Assembly (NCBI GenBank): GCA_964036275.1
Contig: OZ038433.1
Span: 29,867,485-29,931,484 of the forward strand
Direction of reading: 5' to 3'
Length of the DNA: 64,000 nucleotides
Origin: Litoditis marina
Taxonomy: Eukaryota; Nematoda; Chromadorea; Rhabditida; Rhabditidae
Within the stretch, counting starts at the first letter, position 1, and each line of letters starts with the position of its first letter. A program made the position numbers and the translations under genes. Of this stretch, positions 22,142 through 32,000 are shown piece by piece. Below the pieces are notes generated by a model. The model saw only the letters and a program-made list of their open reading frames with translations, had not been told where the DNA came from and did not search any database.

Positions 22142-22816
22142 TTGAACTTTTTTTCTGTGGTTACGCAGTAATCGTTCAAGTGATTGCTAATTTTGTGCTC
22201 CAGACAGTAATCGAACCTTCGTTAGCCGTGCGTAAATAGAGGTTTTATCCAATCCGCCATTCAGACATGTGAATAGGAATGAAAACCAAGCTGTACCCGC
22301 CTGTCATGAGTTTCAATAGAAAAAGTCTTCCTACTGCACGTTAAACTCTTCTTTCATTTTTATTTTCACGAAACCGGTCTATCCATGTTTTTTTGCGAGA
22401 CCATTTTTGCCTGTAGCACACGTAATATTCAAATTTTCGACACACCTGAAAAATACGTATACCTCAAATTTTTTATAGCTTTTTAACAGTGTAAGAAATT
22501 TTGGAATAAGTTAATTTTGAGCAAAACCATGCCCAGATTTGAGGAGGCGGACACTTTTGTCGCCGTCGCCGCCGCCGCCGCCGCCCCGCACGGAAGCCAT
22601 TTCTGCGAGACGTTGGGCCCTCTAACTCCTCTCGACAAATTTTTTCTTGGAAAATGAACGAAAATGAAAGAAAATGAAACTTGCCCTTCAGTAATTCATG
22701 CAAATATCTAGGGAAATGGTCGACGTACTTTGAATAAAATTGTAATAAACTGTTTTGTAATGTCTGCAGACCTCTGAACAAAAACTAATCTGCGCAGCGC
22801 TCCGCGCTGCGCCCGA
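22142..22816. other. Inserted segment of unknown origin
   Basis: Absent from the parental locus, where CTAGTTGTA runs directly into TGACGTAC at 3.89 kb. It contains a GCC microsatellite (about 22560-22590) and ends in a strong hairpin, GCGCAGCG-CTCCG-CGCTGCGC (22792-22812), just before homology resumes. A terminal GC hairpin recalls Helitron 3' ends, but no CTRR end was identified. Confidence 0.45.
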
Positions 22817-22878
22817 TGACGTACAAATTGTGGAAGGCAGTCTTTACCATATTGGGAAACGCTACTTGCATTTAAAAC

Positions 22879-22991
22879 AGCACGTTCATGTGGACCGATC
22901 GATCCTGTTTCAGCGGTCCTTTGAACTGCAATTAGAAATGTTTTGCAGTTTGAAGGACTGAAGCGTTGGGATTGGACCACATAACTACGGT
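22879..22991. repeat. ACGATTATGTGG palindrome family, copy 6
   Basis: Duplicate of the copy at 3952, differing by few bases (GATCGATCC against GATCGACCC). Confidence 0.8.
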
Positions 22992-24187
22992 ACATGAAAC
23001 TCACGCAGTATAACGACAGTAGCATTTTCCATCCAAACAGTAAGTAAACAAAAATAAGTTAACCTAAATGAACCTGAAAACTCTACACAATTTTGTGCAG
23101 AAAAAATAACATGAAAAATAAGAATACTAAATGATTCAGCGTGTGGACCAGGCTTTGATAGACATAGGGGGTGCCGAATACGACCTCCTCCCCCTACTTC
23201 TGAAGGCTAATCGACCAGAAGGCTACACTATTTGTCAGGTACAAAGTAACGATGAATGAACGTGTTCTGAATGACCAACAATCCGTTGTAGTTCGATCTC
23301 AGTGCATATATGGTATAGAAGACACTATGCGCTTTCAATGAAGTTGTTTTCTTTGTTGACCCAGTCCTAAGGCCTAAGGGATACGTAATTGTTCCATGGT
23401 ACCAGTGTGACCTCTCTGTTTCAAGTACGTTTTTGTGTTTGTATCAGAGTGTTTTCCAACCTCCGAACAAGTTATAGTTTGTTCCACCAACTTATAACCT
23501 TCTATGACCCTAACTTTCAGGTCAAAGATTGGTATGCTGGCGATTTCGATTTTCGCTCAATTTCATTAGGGTCTTTTGCACCTTTATTTTTACAACTCCT
23601 AAAGTTTGGAACCAAAATGGTTAACTACCCATGAGAAAAGGCGTATTGAATATTTGACGGATTACTGTAGAAGGACATTGATTGGTGAAACAGAATATAA
23701 CATACCGACATTACTAGTTATTGTCAAAACATACCGACATTACTAGTTATTGGAAGAGATTCGGTGAATAAATGGCTGATGAATGATGACAGTAGGATGT
23801 TTATCGCTATTCGTTCAGTGCTATTACTGAAATTATTTGATTCACACAATACCTATATAATCTGATGTGAGATTGCACAGCAAACCCCAACGGATTGAAT
23901 ACACGGAACAATAGTCAACTTACAGAGAAAATGGAGTCAAACTATAAAATAAATTACAGAAAGATATATATTTCAGATCAATATCGAAATTCATCGGGAT
24001 TCTCTGCAAAGAAAGACTGTCTTCCGCGACTTCTTCTTCGACATGATCGCCGAAAATGAGTTTGTTCCATTGAAAACGGACACCCTGGGAGGACATATCA
24101 GGTAGATCACACGGATTGGGGGATCACGGTCAATTCAGAATGATTCAAATTTCTGTGATTGGCCAGGCGAGAAAGCACACAGTTAAA

Positions 24188-24304
24188 GAAGGACGATTTT
24201 GTGGACCGATCCCGTGTCAACGGTCCATTGAACTGCAATTGAAAAATATATTACAGTTTGAAGGACTGGAGCGTTGGGATTGGACCACATAATCGTCCTG
24301 CTTC
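24188..24304. repeat. ACGATTATGTGG palindrome family, copy 7
   Basis: Duplicate of the copy at 5265; left end reads ACGATTTTGTGG. Confidence 0.85.
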
Positions 24305-24539
24305 AACCTAGGGCACCCACATGCGAAGACAGTCTGCGTCTCTCGGACCTGCACACTCTCTCGTCGAGTTCACAACAAAAGTGGCACTCAGAACGATTAG
24401 CGCCAATGTTTTGCAATTGGCCAGCTACCAAACGAGAGAGCATGCGGGTCAATGAGGCGCAGACAGGCTGGAACAGGCGGTGTCTCTCTGATGAAATAGT
24501 GGCTGGCCAATTGGCTGCGAATTGTCTGAGAATATGGTG

Positions 24540-24735
24540 TAGTCGTTGCCAACGGAAAAGCAGAAGCGTACTGTACATTTGACTTCCTGGCTGTGTACGC
24601 ACTCCTGTTTTCGATTTCAAAGCTTGCCTCTTATGTGCTTCAACAGCGCAGTGGTTAGCTCCCTGCTACGAAAATTTTGCTCGCAGGTTCGACTCCGTCG
24701 AGAGACAGAAATTTATAAATTTGGCACTCACTATA
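24540..24735 (+). mobile_element. tRNA-derived SINE, copy 6
   Basis: Duplicate of the copy at 5617, with the same boxes (GCGCAGTGGTTAGC, AGGTTCGACTCC). Confidence 0.72.
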
Positions 24736-25485
24736 GAGCCGAGGTTGGCGAACAGCCAACTCACCTACGTATCTCGGATTGACGCACTCTCTGCTGGAAA
24801 ATAATCTAGAACCTCTAACGTGCCTAATCCACCGGACCTTCACTTCACTTCTTGAAAATAATGAAGAATCTATAATATAATTCTGAGGCCGTATGCATGA
24901 ACTTTTTCCGACCTCTGTATCTTCACCTGCATCTCATTTTACGTGAGAGAGAGGGAGTTAGACAGAGAGAGAAAACAAGCGAGATGCAAGATGAAGGAGA
25001 TTTAGTTATACAAGATTATAGAAATAGAGGGAGGGAGACTTGACTCTTCATTCGTGTCCAAGTTACATCATTTACATGTCCCAACCTTCAGGTTGTATCT
25101 CTTCAACTATGCGGATGTGCATTGCCAATCTCGATATTTGGTATCCGATGTTGACTAAGGTTGGACAAAAAGTGCAACAGATTTATTTTTCATGTAAATA
25201 AAGCGTTTATATTTGAATCAGCGATTAATTTAGCTTAGCGAATTTTTGAGTACAAGTGAAAAAAAGTTATGAGAGTGTTGAATCATTGAAACTGGGAGAA
25301 CACAATTGTAAAGAGATTTTCCGAATCGTTTACTGTTCTGCTTTCAAATACTCGTTTGGTATTTATTTCAGTACAGCGACGATTAGGTCAAATGTTACCA
25401 TATTCGATCTATCAACACTTTCCATGAGATATTATGTAACCATTCACTGAAAGGTTTTGTGATGTGCACTAGAAGTAAATAGAGT

Positions 25486-25585
25486 AGTCAGAGTCACGTG
25501 AAGTTAGCATTCTAATGAGGAATCATGCACTTTGTCATTGCTCATTTCTGAGTTCTGCTGTGTTGAATATGATTTACGTGACTGT
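25486..25585 (+). repeat. TCACGTGA-type element, copy 4
   Basis: Duplicate of the copy at 6581, with minor changes (TTGAATATGATTTACGTG). Confidence 0.65.
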
Positions 25586-25867
25586 CTAATTAACTAATTA
25601 TACCACTTGTGGACGAAAACACCAACAATTATCTGGGAAACTCATGGTTCTTCTGTGTACTCAACTTTTGAGTGAACAATTTGGTCCTATGGCAAAAGAT
25701 GTTTGTTTCATATTAACACTCTGGAACAACTTCGGAGAAAATTGAAGATGAGAAAGAACTTTAATGGAAATGTGAATGCAAATTCATACTCCGTTCGTTA
25801 TTCATTTATTTCAATGCACCCCTTCAAGCAGAACTGAAAGTATGGAGCAAAAAAACATCCCAACATT

Positions 25868-25970
25868 GAAGAAAAACGATTATGTGCTCCAATCTCAACT
25901 CTTCAGTATTATAAACTGCAATACATTCTTCAAGGACTGACGCGCCGAGATCGGAGCACATAATCGTCCT
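25868..25970. repeat. ACGATTATGTGG palindrome family, copy 8 (variant)
   Basis: Duplicate of the variant at 6965, with the GTGCTCCAATC ends; here the right end reads ACATAATCGTCC. Confidence 0.75.
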
Positions 25971-26360
25971 AATTCAAGTAAATGAAAGTTGATTAAAATC
26001 CGAAGCATATCAAATGGTGACATTTACATTTAAACAAACAGTCATTGAGCAGGATATACATATTTTTGCCTGGCAAACTTCGTTTCCAGAGTAGGTTTTC
26101 CTTCCAATACAAGTTACATGGCTATCACAAAATTTGGAAGCGTGATACATTATTAGTATATACCTCTATATGACGCCAGAACGTCCGCCGATTCTTGATT
26201 TGAAAAAATAGTACACTGAAACGAACTTTTTATTATTATTATTAATGAACTTTTTATTATTATTATTATTATTATTAAACGTTTGCTGAACTTGTTCTAT
26301 CATGAGGCAATCGTGTATCTATTAGAGGTCGAGTGCGACCAGAACAACAACACAGAATCA

Positions 26361-27081
26361 CTCGAAAATTTTCGAGTCGAACTCGAAACTCGAAAACTCG
26401 AAATTTCTCAAAACTTGAAAACTCGAAAACTCGAAATTTCTCAAAACTCGAAAACTCGAAATTTCTCAAAACTTGAGAACTCGAAATTTCTCAAAACTCG
26501 AAAACTCGAAATTTCTCAAAACTTGAAAACTCGAAATTTCTCAAAACTTGAAACTCGAATTTTTCCAAAATTCGAAAACTCGAAAACTCGAATTTTTCCA
26601 AAATTCGAAAACTCGAAAACTCGAATTTTTCCAAAACTCGAAAACTCGAATTTTTCCAAAACTTCGAAACTCGATAACTCGAAAACTCGAACACTCGAAA
26701 ATTTTGAATTTTGCACGCGAAAACTCGAAAGTCGAAATTTCATACTCGAAAATTGGACTTTTTGGAAAACTCGACTCGACTCGGAAAAACTCGAAAATTG
26801 TCGAATCGAGTCGAACTCGAAACTCAAAAACTTGAAATTTCCCAAAACTCGAAAACTCGAAAACTCCATTTTTCCTCAAACTCGAGAACTCGAAAACTCA
26901 AAACTCGAAATTTCCCAAAACTCGAAAACTCCAAAAATTCGAAAACTCGAAAACTCAAAATTTCCCAAAACTCGAAAACTCGAAAACTCCATTTTTTCTC
27001 AAACTCGAGAACTCGAAAACTCAAAACTCGGAATTTCCCAAAACTCGAAAACTGGAAATTTTGAACTCGATTAACAACCCT
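26361..27081. repeat. ACTCGAAA minisatellite with TTAACAACCCT end, copy 3
   Basis: About 720 bases of the same units as 7451-8038 and the same right terminus. It is about 130 bases longer, so the core expanded or shrank after the duplication. Confidence 0.8.
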
Positions 27082-27435
27082 AATATTGATACATGTAAAC
27101 TTTGTTTCATTCTCACTGATATTCATTTGCATCGCGTGAAGATTTTCGGATGAATATTTTCCTGAGCAAACATGAGTATTCTGGGAACTTTTATGTTTTC
27201 TTGTTTTTATGAAACAGAACAACCCCTAACGAACTTTTGCAGTTTTGTTTAAAAAATCCAGTATATGCAAGTCTCGCACTGTCAGTCGTTCGGGCGCTTC
27301 GGGAGCCCAGAATCCATAACTATAGTTCACATGAATCTAGAATTCGAATAGATTACTCAAAAAACACCCTAGTTTCAACTCAACTCGCGTACCCTTCCCA
27401 CTGTTATTCATTCTCAACTACACCAGTTCCACTTT

Positions 27436-27930
27436 GTCGAGGTTGATTGAGTAATAGTTCATGACGTTCTTACGGTATGCTTGTGGGGGTCTAGATTAGA
27501 CTCAGATTCAAAGAAGTGTCGAGGTTGATTGAGTAATAGTTCTTGACGTTCTTACGGTATGCTTGTGGGGGTCTAGATTAGACTCAGATTCAAAGAAGTG
27601 TCGAGGTTGATTGAGTAATAGTTCTTGACGTTCTTACGGTATGCTTGTGGGGGTCTAGATTAGACTCAGATTCAAAGAAGTGTCGAGGTTGATTGAGTAA
27701 TAGTTCTTGACGTTCTTACGGTATGCTTGTGGGGGTCTAGATTAGACTCAGATTCAAAGAAGTGTCGAGGTTGATTGAGTAATAGCTCTTGACGTTCTTA
27801 AGGTATGCTTGTGGGGGTCTAGATTAGACTCAGATTCAAAGAAGTGTCGAGGTTGATTGAGTAATAGCTCTTGACGTTCTTACGGTATGCTTGTGGGGGT
27901 CTAGACTAGAATCAGGCTCAAAGATATTAC
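27436..27930 (+). repeat. 82 bp tandem repeat, six units (copy B)
   Basis: Units start at 27436, 27518, 27600, 27682, 27764 and 27846. The first five are almost identical to each other, showing recent amplification. Confidence 0.88.
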
Positions 27931-28224
27931 CGCGGTCATAACAGGATGCGTGTTATAACTGCCCTGCTCTCCCTAGGTAGCACTATTCTATCTCTAGGTG
28001 CGACTATCCTAATCGTCAAATAGACAATAATGATATAATTAAGAAGGCGGAGACTATGGTTGGGAACGCAAGAAACTCTATTCTCATTCCTAACAGTTCC
28101 TTCCCATCCGGCAGTTGTTATATTATACTCCAACTAGAGGCATATTCATTTTATCTGGTTTCTTTATCTAATCGGTTTTCGGTAACCGTTTTCAGCTTAG
28201 TAGGTGACCTGTAGATAGGTGAGT

Positions 28225-28315
28225 TCGATAACTAACCGGGTTTTTAGGTAACCTTCCCTCTTTGGTAACCCTTTTTCACGTCGAAGGTAACCTTTAAGTG
28301 AAAACCAGATTTGGC
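28225..28315. repeat. GGTAACC-rich element, shortened
   Basis: GATAACTAACCGGGTTTTTA to AAAACCAGATTTGGC; counterpart of 9205-9345 with part of the middle missing. Confidence 0.55.
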
Positions 28316-28479
28316 TTTTGTTCGAACTAAAATTGCTTCATGTTGGGGTGGATAACTTCGTGAACTGTTTTCCATTTTCCTTGTGCACCTTCATCAATAG
28401 AACGACTACGTAGTAATAAACGGATTTTCGACAACCAAACTAAACCAAACTATCTGAGTGAAGGAAAAAAAGTGTTTCT

Positions 28480-28970
28480 CCATCTGTCTCTCTCTCCATC
28501 TGTCTCTCTGTCTCTCTCTCTGTCTCTCTGTCTCTCCCTCTGTCTCTCCCTCTCTCTCTCTGTGTCTCTCTCTATGTGTCTCTCTCTATGTGTCTCTGTC
28601 TCTCTATCTCTCTCTCTCTCTGTCTCCCTCTCTCGCTGTCTGTCTCTCTCTCTGTCTCTCTGTCTGGCTCTATGTCTCTCTCTCTCTCCATCTGTCTCTG
28701 CCTGTCTCTCTCCATCTGTCTCTGCCTGTCTCTCTCTGCCTGTCTCTCTCCATCTGTCTCTGCCTGTCTCTCTCCATCTGTCTCTGCCTGTCTCTCTCCA
28801 TCTGTCTCTCTCCATCTGTCTCTGCCTGTCTCTCTCCATCTGTCTCTGCCTGTCTCTCTCCATCTGTCTCTCTCCATCTGTCTCTGCCTGTCTCTCTCCA
28901 TCTGTCTCTGCCTGTCTCTCTCCATCTGTCTCTACCTGTCTGTCTGTCGGTCTCTCTCTCTCTCTATTAA
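28480..28970. repeat. CT-rich minisatellite upstream of deacetylase B
   Basis: TCTCTG units grade into a 22-24 base higher-order unit, CTCTCTCCATCTGTCTCTGC. The strand asymmetry is extreme (pyrimidine on +). Open frames on both strands of it are artefacts. It lies 80-570 bases upstream of deacetylase B exon 1. Confidence 0.9.
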
Positions 28971-29051
28971 TGAATTTTTCAACCCCCATGTTGTGTTGAT
29001 CCGTAGTAACTGTTCGAAGTCCAGCATTTCCTTCGTATTCCTAGATTATCG

Positions 29052-32000
29052 ATGGCATTGTTCGTCAGCGATTGCGCGTGGGACGGCGTCCCTCCCCGCC
29101 TCGACGGCCACAGTGGACCGCAGCAGAGAGTGAACGTCATCCATCAGAGAATCGAGGTAAACTTTCGTTGAACAAGTATATTCCGAAATAGTTCAACCAA
29201 TGTTAAGTTCTACGTTTTTTACCGAAATTGAAGTTTGCATTGGAGAACATTTATCGAGAACTTTCTATGTGTATTGTAGATGTCCAGTGGAATAGAGTGG
29301 ACATACTCAGTCAATTCTCAGCGGCTCCACCATTTGTCGCATTAGAAGTGAATTGGTCTCGTAAAGTTAAAATTTTAATGAGAAATCGTGCCCCACGTGA
29401 CCCACGTCATTGCACGTTCCTGGGTTCTGATGTATTCAACATTTTTCACGTAACTGTGTATTTGAATAACAGTTTATACTTACGTGAAACGGAATATATT
29501 ATCACTTCAAAGATCAAAAGATCAGTACATGGCGGTGCTCATGACCAACCTCGTTGAGCTGCACTCATGTGTTTCACGTGTTCTAGGATTGCGATTTCGA
29601 ACCTCGTCTGGACTACCTGATGACCCGTCGAGCCACCGAGGAAGAGGTGGAATCGGTCCACACCAAACAGTACATCGAGGAATTGGCGCAAACTCCGCAC
29701 ATGAGCACAGTAAGCCTTAAACCGATGCCAAAGCAGAGCGATTACTCGCACCAATTCAGGTGCATCGGCCCTTTAAACTGCCATTAAAAAATGAAATGCA
29801 GTTCAAAGGACTGAAGCGTCGGGATTGGATCACATCATCGTCCTTGTTCCATGAATACCTAGATTTACTAGAAGTGTGTTGGATAGTCACGTGAATTTGG
29901 CATTCTCAGCACAAGTTAGCAATTGACTAACAGTATGTAACCCAATTGCAGAAGTATCAACATGGAAAGTACAGTACACTGTACAAACGACCGTTTAGTG
30001 GCAATCGAATACTTATTGAAAAAGTTGATTATTGAGCAAACGTATCGTATTGAGTAATTGAAAAAGACTATAAGAACCAAAACACTAGTTTCGGAAAGCT
30101 GAAACTAATTACCTCATCTATTCATCTGGGTTCATCTCATCGTTTAGCCCTAATGTGAGAAATTTGCCCTACTCCGCAAAAACGAACTTTTCAGTATGAG
30201 CTGGAGAGGTTCTGCAAGTACAAGGGAATGTTTGTAAATCGTGAGACATTCGACCAGGCTTTACTAGCAGCCGGGAGCGTCATTAATATGGCAAAGGAAG
30301 TGTGGCAATCCAAGTAGGTTACTGTGAACCGAAAATAGAATGTTCTAGGTTTTTGTATTACCGAAATGGTTACATAACTTCCACCCCCAAGCTTCTACAA
30401 ATGTAAAAGGCCCATGTTTTTGAGGCTTTTGAAATTTCGACTTTGGCAGAACTTCATATTTCCTGGGTGGAGACGCATTTGGTTACTTCAGTCGAGTGTT
30501 TAACGCTCTGTAGATATAACTGTATACAACGTTATGTTGGGTTGGAATGTAATATTCTTAATAAACATAAATTTTACACGTATTGGACCCCGATGAGTTG
30601 CATTTAGCTTTTATGTTTTGATTTGTCATCTTGATAGAAATATTCGAACAAACGTTTTTAAGAATATTTTTCAGAGTAGAATCCTTTCGCTTCTCATCTC
30701 TAGGTTCCTCGTCTATGCATCACACGCATGTTAGGAAATATCAATAGTATTCAGAATGTTTGCGCTTCAACACGTGATCATCCACATCGAAAAATACTAT
30801 TCTTGGTAGCTACCCTGGATTTTTCTTTGACATTTGATCTTTTAGAACTCGTGGTTTCGCGGCAGTTCGTTCGCCCGGCCACCATGCTTCGCCGGACGCC
30901 GGTTGCGGAGTCTGTGTCCTCAACAATGTCGCCATCGCCGCCAAACAGGTACGCAGAATCAGAATACGAGAACAATAGAATCAAGTTGCAACTAGAAAAT
31001 GACACCAATTCATCGATCATAATTGCTTCTTTTTCAAATGTTTTCAAGGTGTTAACAGGCGGCCGTTTTTCGTTCCGATTCTGTACCTTATACCGATAGT
31101 GAATAAATAACTCTAGACTTACATTGACCGTAAGTGAAGTTACCATTCTGATGATGAATCGTGTACTTTTCATCGCACGTTTCTGCTGTGTTAAACATGA
31201 TACAACTGATGACTTTAAAAAAATATCGACACTTTTTGAGTATTCTTGCCCAAACTCGGTTTTTCGCGAAACTCGAATGAAATAGTACGTTTACAGGCGT
31301 TGGCAGCGGGCGCGGCTCGTGTGCTGATAGTGGATTGGGATGTGCACGCGGGTCAAGGCACGCAGGACTGTGTCAGGGGCGACGAGCGGATTCAGCTTCT
31401 ATCCATCCACAGAATCGATCACGGAGACTTCTGGCCCAATCTGCAGCAGTGTGCCATCGGGACGGAGTGTCAGTTTTATCGCAGTTCGAAGACTTTCAAA
31501 AATGATTGATAGATTTCCAACCTGAAAACTGAAATTTGTCAAGTACTAACGTATATAGTCGTCGCCAACAGAGCGGGAGGGTACTGTACAGTTTCCGCTG
31601 TGTACGAACACTTGTCTTCAATCGCAAAGCTTGGCGGTCACTCACGCAGTGGTTAGCGCCCAGCTACGCAACTTTTTCTCGCGGCTTAGGTCCGGGGAGA
31701 GGCAAAAATTTATAAATCTGGCAATTCAGTCGACAACACTGTGAATGTTCCTCTGAACGACGTTGGAATGACGGATTCCGACTACCTGGCCGTTCTCCAA
31801 CTGGTGGCAGCCCCAATGATCCAGGATTTCCAGCCCGAACTCATTCTGGTCAGCTGCGGATTCGACGCTGCTCTCGGTAAGCGGTGACAGTTAGGTCTCA
31901 CTCTTTATCTTTATCTCCCTCTCGGTAAGCGCTGTCTGTTATACTCTTGTTCAATACCACGTTCACCAGGAACATGTTAAACACAGCATAACTCAAAGAC

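Larger units (their letters stand above)
18660..25158 (+). pseudogene. 5'-truncated duplicate of the FkbM-type methyltransferase
   Basis: Remaining exons: 18660-18728 (exon 5 without its first two bases), 23140-23238, 23977-24101, 25092-25158, equal to exons 5-8 of the gene at 745-6253. Exons 1-4 lie outside the duplicated segment, so there is no start, no membrane anchor and no GxGxD-type region. The hallmark IEGAEY has become IGGAEY. Exon 5 also keeps a GC donor (AAG then GCGCGT), showing this donor predates the duplication. About 4 kb of mobile sequence separates the first two remaining exons. The 3' exons have no stop or frameshift, so the copy is young or was recently converted by its parent. 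Confidence 0.85.
25159..29051. other. Spacer between methyltransferase pseudogene and deacetylase B
   Basis: No gene recognised. AATAAA at 25197-25202 is kept. To about 28.44 kb it parallels 6.25-9.46 kb closely. From there to exon 1 it is unrelated to copy A: about 500 bases of CT-rich minisatellite replace the SINE-bearing sequence found upstream of deacetylase A. Confidence 0.7.

Noticed and set aside
22473..22781. Frame with a run of arginines
   Set aside because: The run comes from a GCC microsatellite; no acceptor, motif or similarity supports a gene.
27436..27930. CRISPR-like array
   Set aside because: Units are contiguous 82-base repeats without unique spacers, in a eukaryotic genome.
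28450..29133. Open frames of 170-185 codons rich in Ser/Leu or Arg/Glu/Asp
   Set aside because: Direct product of the CT-rich array; no stop can form in most frames.
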